Source: Sphingomonas sp. SORGH_AS_0879
GTDB taxonomy: Bacteria > Pseudomonadota > Alphaproteobacteria > Sphingomonadales > Sphingomonadaceae
Assembly (NCBI RefSeq): GCF_030819175.1
Contig: NZ_JAUTBJ010000002.1
Span: 1,002,001-1,066,000 of the forward strand
Reading direction: 5' to 3'
DNA: 64,000 nucleotides
Below are positions 47,852-57,050 of this stretch, piece by piece. The translations under genes and the position numbers were made by a program. The notes beneath the pieces are model-generated. The model had not been told where the DNA came from, ran no database searches, and worked only from the letters and a program-made list of their open reading frames with translations. Within the stretch, counting starts at the first letter, position 1. Every line of letters starts with the position of its first letter.

Positions 47852-48565
47852 ATGACCAAGACCAGCAGGGCCGCGATAGTCGACGCAGCGGTACAGCTCA
47901 TCCGCGAGCGCGGCTTCGCCGGCATGTCGATGCAGGAACTCGCCGATCGCGTCGGCCTCCTGAAAGGTAGTTTATATAGCCACTTTCCCAGCAAAGCGGC
48001 GCTGGTGCCGGAGGTGCTTGCCAAGGTCGAGGCCGAACTGTTGCAACCGGAAGAGGATGGCGACTGGCTGGGCAATTATGAAAGAAACGTTCGTGCGCTT
48101 GCCCAGCATCTGATCCAGAACGACAAATGCCTTGGCTTTCAACTCCTCTACGGCCTTGCCGAGAAGGACGGCGAACTGCGTAAGTCGGTCGGCGCATTCT
48201 TCAGGAATATCGAGTCCCGCCTCACCGCAAACTTGGCACGTGGGATGGAGCAGGAAACTGCCGAATACCTTGCGCGCGACACTTTGACGTGGATCGAGGG
48301 ATGCACATTATGGACGGCGCTCGATGGCGACCCGATCCCGATGCGGAGCGCGTTGGAGGCGCTGATTGCCCGCGCCGAAACATATGGGCAGCCGATCGAA
48401 GCGCCAACGGTTCGCGACCTACTGGATCGAACGATGGGAGACTGGCGACGCGCCAGCCAAGCGGAACGCCGCCTCGCGGAACGCGTTGTGACCTTGGAAG
48501 CCGACTATACCAACATCCAAGCGGCGTTTGCTGGGCATGTGGAAGCCGAGAGCTGCTTTCGATAA
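47852..48565 (+). CDS. TetR-family transcriptional regulator
   Basis: This 237-residue protein begins MTKTSRAAIVDAAVQLIRER. The helix-turn-helix is MQELADRVGLLKGSLYSHFP (about 31-50). A ligand domain follows and a C-terminal coiled coil (ASQAERRLAERVVTLEADYT) is an unusual extension. It probably represses itself and the divergent flavoprotein gene. Confidence 0.85.
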   Translation: MTKTSRAAIVDAAVQLIRERGFAGMSMQELADRVGLLKGSLYSHFPSKAALVPEVLAKVEAELLQPEEDGDWLGNYERNVRALAQHLIQNDKCLGFQLLYGLAEKDGELRKSVGAFFRNIESRLTANLARGMEQETAEYLARDTLTWIEGCTLWTALDGDPIPMRSALEALIARAETYGQPIEAPTVRDLLDRTMGDWRRASQAERRLAERVVTLEADYTNIQAAFAGHVEAESCFR

Positions 48566-49009
48566 TTGGTGACCAAAGGCCGTTCTCGACAACGAACGGG
48601 TCGCGAGACGGCGCAGGCGTTCTCGAAATCGATCGAAAAAAGAGAACTAAAAGGCATTCTTGAAATCATATCGGCAAGCGTTTTGGGAAAGCTCACGCAT
48701 CCTTCAACAATGTCGGCGGATAAGATATCAGCATGGGTCGATCACCAAGCGGGGCTTGGTCGGCAGGGCTTGGGACTGCTGCCGGAGCAGATTTTTATTT
48801 ACGCACCTGACAGGCATGTCGCCGACAGCGGGAACGGGATCGTAGGTGCCCAACGAACCGTGCGCATCTGCTGACTTGGGTCTGAGAGGGCTGTATGCAG
48901 GTCCGGTGAGCCCTTCCCCCATCGAAATCCACCGGACACGCCAGCCTTTTGCGGACGACCTCCCGTCGGCGAAACAGGCGCACATAACAGGCCGGGCATA
49001 AGCGCTCCG
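48566..49009. other. Intergenic segment with dispersed repeat copy 2
   Basis: No supported gene lies here. The stretch 48602-48648 matches 37269-37315 at about 37 of 47 positions. Upstream of the tandem-TetR start at 49010 I see no clear operator. Confidence 0.45.
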
Positions 49010-50227
49010 ATGGCGAGGCAACTGGATGATCCGCGCGAGCTGTTGATCGATGCAACCATTGCACTGGTTGCCGAGAACGGACTTGCCGCCTTTTCGCTGC
49101 GCACGGTAAGCGCGGCGATCGGGCGAAGCACGGGGGTGGTCTTCCATCATTTCGGCGGCAAGGACGGGTTGCTCGCCGCCGCAGCCGAGGTAGCGCTCGG
49201 GCGCGATACGGCATTCCACACCGTCATGTTTGAAGACTTCGACGGCATCTGTAGCGATGCGTCGATCACCGCCGATGTCGTGTCACACTATGTCGCGGCG
49301 CGCACGGCCAGCGCGGACCCCGTAATCCGCTTCTGGTGGGAACTGACCTTCCATACCGACAGGTGGCCGGGTGCTGGCGCAAGCCGTCTGCGGCACCATG
49401 CGATGCAGGTCGATTTCTGGCAGCGAGTGTTAGTACCGCTGGGCGCGCGCACTGATCTTGCCGCGTGCATCACCGATCTCGTGTCGATGGAATCCATCTT
49501 TGCGTCGGTCCTGCATCGTGAACCCTCTTACGATCTCCTGATGCGCGAGACGATCCGACAGGTGGTGGGACACCGCGGTCGGACGCCAGACAGTGTCGCG
49601 CACCGGCTGTCGTTGTCGGCACCGCCGGCGGCACCGCGCATCTCCATCGGCGAGGGGATGGCAGCGCAACTTGTCGAGAGCGCCGCGCGACAGATATCGT
49701 TGTACGGCGTCGGCGCATTAAACCATCGCCGGCTGACGGCGATCGCCGGAGCCTCGTCATCAATGATTGTCTATCATTTCGGCAATACCGAACGCTTTGC
49801 CGAACAGGCCATTTGGGCGGCGCTGTTGCAGAAGCTACCATCGACGCTCGATTACGAGGCGGCGGTCGTCGGTGAGCGTCAGGACCCTGCAAAATGGTCC
49901 ACCGGCTTGCTGCGGATGCTGGGGATCGGCAACGCCGACGCCTTCTATGTCGGCTATGCCCGCATCGTCGGGCAGACCTGCTTGCTCGCGCGAAACAACC
50001 CGGCGTTCGTGCCGCTGGTGCGGCATCTGCGGATACTGGAAGGCGCCGGCATCCACCATGCGAGCCGGACGGAATGGCCCGCCTCATTCGAACTGACACG
50101 GGCGCAGGCGGCGGCGTTCGCTATCTGGATCAAAGGCTTTGCATTGAGCGAAGCCCCGGTGATCGGCGAGGCGGCTGCCCGCCAGCGCCTGACGGATGTC
50201 ATCGATATCCTCACGGCAAGCCTGTAG
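49010..50227 (+). CDS. Tandem-TetR transcriptional regulator, module 2
   Basis: This 405-residue protein has two TetR helix-turn-helix units: about residues 10-60 (FSLRTVSAAIGRSTGVVFHH, FGGKDGLLAA) and about 215-265 (LNHRRLTAIAGASSSMIVYH, FGNTERFAEQ). It has the same architecture as the 37409-38581 protein, but the sequences are well diverged. It is in the same direction as, and 227 bp upstream of, a TonB receptor and PhoD phosphatase operon, its likely target. Confidence 0.8.
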   Translation: MARQLDDPRELLIDATIALVAENGLAAFSLRTVSAAIGRSTGVVFHHFGGKDGLLAAAAEVALGRDTAFHTVMFEDFDGICSDASITADVVSHYVAARTASADPVIRFWWELTFHTDRWPGAGASRLRHHAMQVDFWQRVLVPLGARTDLAACITDLVSMESIFASVLHREPSYDLLMRETIRQVVGHRGRTPDSVAHRLSLSAPPAAPRISIGEGMAAQLVESAARQISLYGVGALNHRRLTAIAGASSSMIVYHFGNTERFAEQAIWAALLQKLPSTLDYEAAVVGERQDPAKWSTGLLRMLGIGNADAFYVGYARIVGQTCLLARNNPAFVPLVRHLRILEGAGIHHASRTEWPASFELTRAQAAAFAIWIKGFALSEAPVIGEAAARQRLTDVIDILTASL

Positions 50228-50454
50228 GGTACATCGAACGGGCGTTACGCTGTTTGGATGGATAGAACTGCTGCTGCCCGCCAATGAGCGATCATCAATC
50301 GAATCGCCGTCATAAAACTGTTGCGGATCGTCGGTAGTGCCACTGCCAACAACAAAACAACCGTTACGTCCGAGGCTATCAATCGCAACCGCGCGCTGAA
50401 CGCCCGCGGTTGCGATCGCCAGCTCTCGCGTGCGGTAAAAGGGGCGCTTCGATC

Positions 50455-52704
50455 ATGCAGATACTCTCCTCCCGCCGGTTCCGGCATTCGACCGTCGCGT
50501 GCGGTGCGCTGGCCGCGGCGCTTCTGGCCAGTCCGGCTTTCGCCCAGTCGACACCGCCGGCCGCGAGCGCCGACGTCCCGACCGGGGATGATGCGGAGAT
50601 CGTCGTAACGGCGCAGAAGCGCACGCAGACGCTGCTTCAGGTCCCCTCGGCGGTACTTGCGATCAGCGGCGACCGGTTGCGTGAAACCGGCACCACGAAC
50701 TTCCTGCAACTGACCCAGCAGACACCCGGCGTCATCGCCTCGAACCAGTTGGTCGGTGGCCGGACCATCCAGACCTTTACCATTCGTGGCATCGGCTATG
50801 ATGATTTCCGCCCCAATGGCAGTCCCTCGGCCGCCGTGCATTTCGACGGCGTCTATCAGGGATCGTCAGCGCTGATCGGTGGCCAGATGTTCGACGTGGC
50901 ACGGGTCGAGATCCTGAAGGGGCCGCAGGGAACACTTTATGGCCGCAACACCACCGCCGGCGCGGTCAACGTGATCTCGCAGAAGCCCGGGACCACGTCC
51001 GAAGGCTATGCGATGCTTGACTATGCGCGTTTCGGTAGCGTCCGCGCAGAAGGCGCAGTCAACGTACCGGTCAACGATGCCGTCGCGGTTCGCGTTTCGG
51101 GCGTCTACGACCGGACCGACGGTTTCCTGACCAATGTCGGGTCAGGCCGGTTCGGCGGCAGCACGCCCAATCCTGCGATCCCGGCCAACGGCAACCCGGC
51201 GCGCGACGACCAGGCAGCGGGATCGACCTTCTACGCCGGACGCGCGCTGGTATCGGTGCAAGCCGGTACTGGCACGGCGTTGCTGCTGAACCTGCACGGC
51301 TTCGACGAAACGGGCGGTCAGGCGCAAGCCGAGCGGACGCTGGCGACCGGGACCTATGCCGCCAATGCACCCTATACCTTCGACGCCAACGTCGTCCCGC
51401 GGCTTTCCAAGCAGAATTACGGCGGGTCGCTGACGCTGACGCAGGATGTGGGCGACACGGTGGAGATGACCGTAGTCGGCGGCTACGAACATTTGAAGCA
51501 GCGCTACACCTGGAACGACGGACAGCCGATCCGGCAGTTCGACATTGCCTATCGCGACCGTCTGGAACAGGGATCGGTCGAGGCGCGGTTGCAGAACCGC
51601 GTCGGGACCACGTTCGACTGGGTCGTTGGCGGGGCCTATTTCCGCGACGATACCACCCTCGACAGTACGCTTGATAGTTCGGACGTGTTTCGCACCGTGT
51701 TCGACGCGGCCTATCGTCAGAAACGCAGCAGTTGGGCAGTGTTCGGCGATGGCACCTATCATCTGAACGATGCGCTCAAACTGGGGATCGGTTTGCGGTA
51801 CACGCGCGAGAACAGCCGCTTCCTCGGTGCCACCGTGGATGCCAACCCCTATGGAACGTCCGTGGCCGGAGCAGCGCTGCCGGGTATTCCCGTCGCCTTC
51901 GACAACCGGTTCGAGGACGGACGCCTGTCGGGCAAAAGCTCGCTCAGCTATTCGCTCAGCCACAATGCCGAGGTCTATGCCTCGTTGGGGCGCGGTTTCA
52001 AGGCAGGTGGCTTCGATGGATCGACGATCTTTTCGGCACCCGAGGCCCTGCCGTTCCGGTCCGAGAATGTCTGGGCCTATGAGGGGGGCGTCAAATTCCT
52101 GCCTCGCGGCGGGCCGATGCAGATCGAGGCATCTGGCTATTATTACGACTATACCGACCTTCAGGCCAATTCGACCCTGGAGCCTACGCCGGGCGTCTTC
52201 ACCAACATCCGCACGAATGTAGGCAAGGCCACGGTATATGGCGGTGAATTGTCGATGACGGCGCGTCCGGTGACGGGGCTCGAGCTCCGTCTCGGCGCAG
52301 CGTTGCTGCACAGCAAGGTGACGGAAATCCGGTCCGCGAACGCGGCGGAGGCGGCACGCCGCCTGGGAAACCCGCTGCCCAACGCCCCGGCAATGACGCT
52401 GAACGGCTCGGTCCGCTACGAGATCCCGCTTGGCGAACGGCTGACGCTGACCCCGCTCGTCACCGGCCGCTTCGTCAGCAAGTATTTCACCGAGCTGGAT
52501 AACTACCATGCGATCGGCGATTATTTCATCGGCGATGCCCGGATCGAATTGAACGTCGACCGGCGCTGGTCGATCGCGGGCTATGTCCGCAACTTCTCCG
52601 ACACACTGTACGAAAATGGTGCGGCCGCGGCGTCACGGACCGTGTTCAACGTGTTCCGGGGCGCGCCGCGAACCTACGGCCTGTCACTGGGCGCGCGGTT
52701 CTGA
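50455..52704 (+). CDS. TonB-dependent receptor, module 2
   Basis: This 749-residue receptor starts at ATG 50455 (MQILSSRRFRHSTVACGALA), behind AAAAGGGG. It has a signal peptide ending AFAQS, TonB box EIVVTAQKR, a plug (LRETGTTNFLQLTQQTPGVI, IEILKGPQGTLYGRNTTAGA-type VEILKGPQGTLYGRNTTAGA) and a barrel ending GLSLGARF. The group includes siderophore and organic-ligand receptors. The phoD gene overlaps its stop (TGATG), so uptake and extracytoplasmic phosphate release are coupled. Confidence 0.85.
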   Translation: MQILSSRRFRHSTVACGALAAALLASPAFAQSTPPAASADVPTGDDAEIVVTAQKRTQTLLQVPSAVLAISGDRLRETGTTNFLQLTQQTPGVIASNQLVGGRTIQTFTIRGIGYDDFRPNGSPSAAVHFDGVYQGSSALIGGQMFDVARVEILKGPQGTLYGRNTTAGAVNVISQKPGTTSEGYAMLDYARFGSVRAEGAVNVPVNDAVAVRVSGVYDRTDGFLTNVGSGRFGGSTPNPAIPANGNPARDDQAAGSTFYAGRALVSVQAGTGTALLLNLHGFDETGGQAQAERTLATGTYAANAPYTFDANVVPRLSKQNYGGSLTLTQDVGDTVEMTVVGGYEHLKQRYTWNDGQPIRQFDIAYRDRLEQGSVEARLQNRVGTTFDWVVGGAYFRDDTTLDSTLDSSDVFRTVFDAAYRQKRSSWAVFGDGTYHLNDALKLGIGLRYTRENSRFLGATVDANPYGTSVAGAALPGIPVAFDNRFEDGRLSGKSSLSYSLSHNAEVYASLGRGFKAGGFDGSTIFSAPEALPFRSENVWAYEGGVKFLPRGGPMQIEASGYYYDYTDLQANSTLEPTPGVFTNIRTNVGKATVYGGELSMTARPVTGLELRLGAALLHSKVTEIRSANAAEAARRLGNPLPNAPAMTLNGSVRYEIPLGERLTLTPLVTGRFVSKYFTELDNYHAIGDYFIGDARIELNVDRRWSIAGYVRNFSDTLYENGAAAASRTVFNVFRGAPRTYGLSLGARF

Positions 52705-54344
52705 TGTCGGGCATCGATCGACGCACGGTGCTGGCAGGCGGCATTGCCGGCACCACACTCGCCGCGACCGCGCGCGGTACCACGCCACGGACGACGCCGT
52801 TCGCCTATGGCGTGGCGAGCGGCGATCCCGGTGCGGACCGGATGCTTCTGTGGACGCGGGCGCGGCGTACCGGTGGCCGCCCGGTTGACGGTGCGTGGCA
52901 GGTCGCGACCGACGCGGCGTTCGGCAGCATCGTCGCACAGGGCGCGTTCCGCGCGACCGACGCGACCGATCACACCGTCAAGGTCGATGTTACCGGGCTG
53001 AACCCCGGCACCGATTACTGGTATCGCTTCACCGCCGATGGTGTCGCCTCACCGGTCGGACGGACGCGGACGCTCCCTACCGGATCGCTCGACCGGCTCG
53101 ATATCGTGCTGGCGTGCTGCGCGATGTACACCCAGGGCGAATTCCACGCCTATCGCGCGATCGCCGAGCGGCCGACGCTCGATCTGGTGCTGTTCGTCGG
53201 CGATTACATCTACGAATATGGCACCGGCGGTATTCGCCTCGCCCCCGACATACGTCCGGCCGAACCGTCCGGTGATGCGGTGACGCTCGCCGACTATCGA
53301 ACCCGCTATGCCCAGTGGCGCCGTGATCCAGCGCTCCAGGCCGCCCATGCGCGGGCGCCGTGGATCTGCATGTGGGATGACCACGAGATCGCCAATGACG
53401 ACTGGACCGGCGGCGCGCAGCACCATGATCCCGCTCGCCAGGGGCCGTGGGAGGCGCGGAAGGCGGCGGCGGTGCGCGCCTATCTCGAATGGATGCCGAT
53501 CCGCGATCCGCAAGGGCCGGATCGCCATGCCATCAACCGCGCCTATGCGTTCGGCGACCTGGCGACGCTGGTGCTACCGGAAACCCGACTGGAGGCGCGC
53601 GATCGCCCGTTGACGCTGACCGGCGACCTGCACGGCCGCACCCCGTCCGACATCGCTGCATTCCGGCATCTACTGGCCGATCCCGACCGGAGGATGGTTG
53701 GGCAAGCGCAGATGGAATGCCTTGGCTTCAGCATCGAAGAAAACGACGCGGCGGGGCGGCCGTGGCTGCTGTTCGGCAGCCCGACAATCATGGCACGTTA
53801 CGTCTATCCCGATCTGAACGCGATGCTCTCGCCCGACGCACGCGCTGCGCTCGATGCCCGACGTCCGGGCTTTTCCGCAGTGTTCGAGCAGACCGGACTG
53901 GGCTTGCCGCTGTTCAACCTTGACTCGTGGGACGGCTATCCCGCCGAACGCGACCGGGTGTACGACCTGTTCGAGCGCGCCAGGGCCGATGTCGTCGTGC
54001 TGTCGGGCGACAGTCACATGGCCTGGATCAACGAGCTGCACCGCGGCGACCGGCGGATCGCGGTTGAAGTGTCGGCGTCGACGCTGACCGGCCCGTCAAT
54101 GGGCCATCTCCTGCATCTCGACGATACCGCGCTCGGAGCGGCCTTTGCCCGTGAGAACGACGACGTCCTGTGGTGCGACCATCTCGCGGTGGGCCTCGTC
54201 GCCCTGTCGGTGACGCGCGACGCGATCAAGGCGCAATTCCTGTCAGTCGATGCGCCCCGCGCCAGGAACAGCGGTATGACCGTCGCGAAACGGGTTAGAA
54301 CGCGGCGAACGGCAGGTCGGCAAAGCGGATGGGAGATGCTTTGA
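52704..54344 (+). CDS. PhoD-family alkaline phosphatase / phosphodiesterase
   Basis: This 546-residue protein begins MSGIDRRTVLAGGIAGTTLA, a Tat-type signal (RR in DRRTVLAGG). It has an Fn3-like PhoD N-domain (about 30-120) and the metallophosphatase domain: VLFVGDYIYEYG, CMWDDHEIANDDWTGGAQ, VVVLSGDSHMAWINE. The family releases phosphate from phosphomono- or diesters with Fe and Ca in the periplasm or outside. It is translationally coupled to the TonB receptor. Confidence 0.88.
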   Translation: MSGIDRRTVLAGGIAGTTLAATARGTTPRTTPFAYGVASGDPGADRMLLWTRARRTGGRPVDGAWQVATDAAFGSIVAQGAFRATDATDHTVKVDVTGLNPGTDYWYRFTADGVASPVGRTRTLPTGSLDRLDIVLACCAMYTQGEFHAYRAIAERPTLDLVLFVGDYIYEYGTGGIRLAPDIRPAEPSGDAVTLADYRTRYAQWRRDPALQAAHARAPWICMWDDHEIANDDWTGGAQHHDPARQGPWEARKAAAVRAYLEWMPIRDPQGPDRHAINRAYAFGDLATLVLPETRLEARDRPLTLTGDLHGRTPSDIAAFRHLLADPDRRMVGQAQMECLGFSIEENDAAGRPWLLFGSPTIMARYVYPDLNAMLSPDARAALDARRPGFSAVFEQTGLGLPLFNLDSWDGYPAERDRVYDLFERARADVVVLSGDSHMAWINELHRGDRRIAVEVSASTLTGPSMGHLLHLDDTALGAAFARENDDVLWCDHLAVGLVALSVTRDAIKAQFLSVDAPRARNSGMTVAKRVRTRRTAGRQSGWEML

Positions 54345-54442
54345 CCGAGCAACCTCGATCCCCTTGAAAATGGTTGCCCGATGCTGACCGTCTTTCCCGC
54401 TTGAGATGGTGTTTTGGGAAAACCGGTTTGAGCGAGAGTGCT

Positions 54443-54814
54443 CTACCGCATGGTCTTTTGGTCGTAATCGTCGGAGGCGATTGCTTTCCAGCGTGCGAAA
54501 GCCGCATCGCTGAATGCTCGGTTCGAGCACTCCCGACCCACGGCAGATACTTTACTCGGGTCTCTTTTCATCGCGTCAACGACGCCCTGAGCTTCTTCGA
54601 GACGTTCCCGCTTTATCTTCGAGAAATACCACGTCTGTAGCACATAAAGTCCCCGCCTAGCGGCCGGAGCGGCTCCGAGCTGATTCGCATTCTTCTCTAA
54701 AGTGCGAAGCACGACTGCGCAGTGCAGATCGTCGGAGGCGTTAATCGCCGAAGCACTGGCAGACGTACAGCCCGATAGTATGAGCAGCGTAGCCGCTAAG
54801 TGAGCCTTCTTCAT
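54443..54814 (-). CDS. Small lipoprotein
   Basis: This 123-residue protein starts at ATG 54814 (MKKAHLAATLLILSGCTSAS), behind GGAG. The lipobox is ILSGC. The mature part is helical and charged (VLRTLEKNANQLGAAPAARR, FSKIKRERLEEAQGVVDAMK) and contains conserved-looking Cys. No family is recognised. Confidence 0.65.
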   Translation of the reverse strand: MKKAHLAATLLILSGCTSASASAINASDDLHCAVVLRTLEKNANQLGAAPAARRGLYVLQTWYFSKIKRERLEEAQGVVDAMKRDPSKVSAVGRECSNRAFSDAAFARWKAIASDDYDQKTMR

Positions 54815-55210
54815 GCCTGCTCCGATCGATCTTCCCCTTATGGTAGCCGGCAAACGGTAAATGCTTTGTTGCCCGACAGTCCGCCTGCTTGCGATCGACG
54901 TGCTAGCGAGAACGATGGCGGCCTTCCCGATTGGGAACCGATGACAAGAATCCAGCCGAGGGCATCCCTCCGACGAACGCCCTCAATTGGAATTTCTCAA
55001 AACCAGTTCCCGATTGCTATTTCCCAAAACCACCGGTCAATGACGGGAAAGCGGGAATGCCATCGACCGGTTAGCGGTGAAGGACGAGGCGTCAAAATCT
55101 CGCGCGCTTCTTGTCGACTAGGCACGGTGAACCGCTCACCCAAGCCTATTTTGCAACAATCGCGAGCGCCCCCCGCAACGGCGTCGCGCTGAACCTGCCA
55201 CGCCCGGCCC
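54815..55210. other. Intergenic segment with several short palindromes
   Basis: No supported gene lies here. It holds TTCCCGATTGGGAA (54924-54937), a looser TTCCCGATTGCTATTTCCC near 55007, and GAGCGCCCCCCGCAACG (55164-55180). The last is identical to part of the oriT-like inverted repeat. Confidence 0.5.
55164..55180. repeat. Third copy of the oriT-region motif, near the recombinase
   Basis: GAGCGCCCCCCGCAACG equals 28924-28940 exactly and the inverse of 28807-28823. It lies about 55 to 70 bp upstream of the small ORF that precedes the recombinase. Confidence 0.65.
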
Positions 55211-55234
55211 ATGAGCCGGCGCGCATCACCTCCA

Positions 55235-55426
55235 ATGACCCAGGCGACCTCCGCGTCGCCGGTCGGTGATGCGCGCATTAACGATCCGGGGCTTGTCAGC
55301 GCGGCCTTCGACGATTCATGGTCGACCCTCGAACAGGAGGTCGCGCTGATCGACCGGCTGTTCGGCGGCGAGATCGCCGCGCTGTTCGAAAGGCCTGGTC
55401 ATGGGAAACGACACGTTCGCGGGTAA
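55235..55426 (+). CDS. Small acidic protein overlapping the recombinase gene
   Basis: Starting at ATG 55235 (MTQATSASPVGDARINDPGL), it has 63 residues; an ATG at 55211 would add 8. The product (FDDSWSTLEQEVALIDRLFG, GEIAALFERP) is helical and acidic. It overlaps the recombinase start by 26 bp, so the two are coupled. A role as partner or directionality factor of the recombinase is a guess from position. Confidence 0.5.
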   Translation: MTQATSASPVGDARINDPGLVSAAFDDSWSTLEQEVALIDRLFGGEIAALFERPGHGKRHVRG

Positions 55427-57050
55427 GCGCGTCTTCGTCTACGCGCGAGTATCGACCACGCGGCAGGAAAAGAACGACCTGTCGCTGCCGGACCAGATCG
55501 CCACCGCCGAACGCTGGGTCGAGGATCATGGCGCCCAGGCCGTCCGCGTCTTCTCGGAGGCGGGCAGCGCCACCGATGACCATCGGCGCGCCTTCCGTGA
55601 GATGATCGCGCTCGCCGAGTCGGATGAGCGCCCGGTTGACATCATCCTCGCGCATTCGCTGTCGCGGCTATTCCGCAACGCGCTCGACTTCATGCAGTAT
55701 CGTGAGCGACTGCGCCGCAAGAAGATCCGCATCATCTCGGTGACGCAGAATTTCGGCGACGATCCGACGTCCGACATGGCCGTGTCGATGCTCGCCATCT
55801 TCGACGAATATCATTCGGCCGAGAACGCCAAGCATGTTCGCCGCACCATGGTCGCCAATGCCGTCAACGGCTTCTGGAACGGGCAGACGCCGCCGATCGG
55901 CTTTCGCACCTGCACCGTGCCACAGGCGCGCGGCAAGGACCGTAAGAAGCTGGAACACGATCCCGAGACGGTCGACATGGTCCGCCACATCTTCAAAACC
56001 TATCGCGAAGGCACACCCAACGGCCCCATCGGTGTCACGGGCCTTGCCCATCACCTGAACGAACGCGGCTACCGCATCCGGGGCAAGCGGTTCAGCATCG
56101 GCACGCTGCACAACATCCTGACCAACACCGCCTATATCGGCTATGTCATCTTCAACCGCCGGGATTCGCGCACGGGCGAGACGCGGCCGGAAAGCGAGTG
56201 GGTGCCGATCCCGGTCCCGCCGATTATCGATGAAGAGACGTTCTACGCGGTCCGCCAGCAGATGGCCGATCGTGACCCACGGATGGGCGAGGCTGCCGCG
56301 AAGACCAACACGAACCTGCTGACCAGCCGCGCGGTCTGCGGCTGCGGCGGGGACGGCTGTGGTGCGGGGATGATGACCAGCACCGGCAAGTCCGGTCAGT
56401 ATCGCTATTACGCCTGTTCGGCGCGGATCAAGCGCGGGCCGGATGCTTGCTCGGGACGCCGCGTTCCGATGGAGCAGCTTGACGATCTGGTCGTCGGCGC
56501 GGTGACCCGCCATCTCGTCCAGCCGGAACGGCTGACCGCGCTTCTCCAGACATGGCTGGACCGGTCGGAAACCGCCGTCGCGGAGCGCGCCGCTGAATTG
56601 AAGCGGCTGCGAGGCCGGCTGACCCAGCTTGAGGGCGAGAGCGCCCGCGTGATCAAGCTGGTCCGGCTCGAGGTACTCAGCCCGGACGATCCGCAGGTCG
56701 CCAGCGAACTCGGCAACATCCGCGCGCAGAAGGCCAGCACCCAGGCGGACATCGCCGTGCTCGAACGGCAGCTTGATGCTGGCGATCGGCGAATCACGCC
56801 TGCGATCATCGCCAAATTCGGCGATCTGCTCCGCCGGAAGCTCCACGAGCCAGACGGCAGGACGCGCAAGGAATACATTCACCTTCTCGTCGATCGTGTC
56901 GAGGTCGGCGACCGCGAGGTTCGGATAACGGGCCGCAACGCGATGCTGGAACGCGCGATCATGGCTTCCCAGACGCCGGGTGCCGCAGTGCCCAAAGCTG
57001 AACAGAAATGGCGCGCCCGGAGGGATTCGAACCCCCGACCGAGGAGGTAG
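55401..57050 (+). CDS. Large serine recombinase (integrase of the island)
   Basis: This 549-residue protein has a resolvase-type catalytic domain (about 9-150, VFVYARVSTTRQEKNDLSLP with Ser18, and HSLSRLFRNALDFMQYRER), a Recombinase domain (about 165-290), a zinc ribbon (CGCGGDGCGAGMMTSTGKSG...YYACSARI) and a coiled coil (ERAAELKRLRGRLTQLEGES). Such enzymes integrate and excise DNA without a high-energy intermediate. The last 13 residues (WRARRDSNPRPRR) are encoded by the antisense strand of tRNA-Arg. In the excised circle the frame would run into the left island end instead. A normal length and complete core suggest activity. Confidence 0.9.
   Translation: MGNDTFAGKRVFVYARVSTTRQEKNDLSLPDQIATAERWVEDHGAQAVRVFSEAGSATDDHRRAFREMIALAESDERPVDIILAHSLSRLFRNALDFMQYRERLRRKKIRIISVTQNFGDDPTSDMAVSMLAIFDEYHSAENAKHVRRTMVANAVNGFWNGQTPPIGFRTCTVPQARGKDRKKLEHDPETVDMVRHIFKTYREGTPNGPIGVTGLAHHLNERGYRIRGKRFSIGTLHNILTNTAYIGYVIFNRRDSRTGETRPESEWVPIPVPPIIDEETFYAVRQQMADRDPRMGEAAAKTNTNLLTSRAVCGCGGDGCGAGMMTSTGKSGQYRYYACSARIKRGPDACSGRRVPMEQLDDLVVGAVTRHLVQPERLTALLQTWLDRSETAVAERAAELKRLRGRLTQLEGESARVIKLVRLEVLSPDDPQVASELGNIRAQKASTQADIAVLERQLDAGDRRITPAIIAKFGDLLRRKLHEPDGRTRKEYIHLLVDRVEVGDREVRITGRNAMLERAIMASQTPGAAVPKAEQKWRARRDSNPRPRR
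57002..57019. repeat. attR: right 18-bp attachment repeat in the tRNA 3' end
   Basis: ACAGAAATGGCGCGCCCG is identical to 10326-10343. Positions 57009-57019 are the tRNA CCA, discriminator base and 3' acceptor strand. Confidence 0.8.

Larger units (their letters stand above)
10326..57019. mobile_element. Putative integrative mobilizable element inserted at tRNA-Arg
   Basis: An 18-bp direct repeat bounds the region. The right copy contains the 3' end of an intact tRNA-Arg gene, and the large serine recombinase lies directly against it. A MobA/MobL relaxase and an oriT-like inverted repeat are inside, but no mating-pair-formation genes are visible, which fits a mobilizable rather than self-transmissible element. 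The content is accessory: insertion sequences, TonB receptors, arsenic genes, and regulators. The boundary call is inference from the repeats and gene order. Confidence 0.75.

Noticed and set aside
48566..48874. 102-residue plus-strand frame
   Set aside because: It overlaps the dispersed repeat, has mixed composition and no ribosome binding site.
10326..57019. Classification as a self-transmissible conjugative element
   Set aside because: No VirB/Tra or coupling-protein genes are seen; only a relaxase is present.
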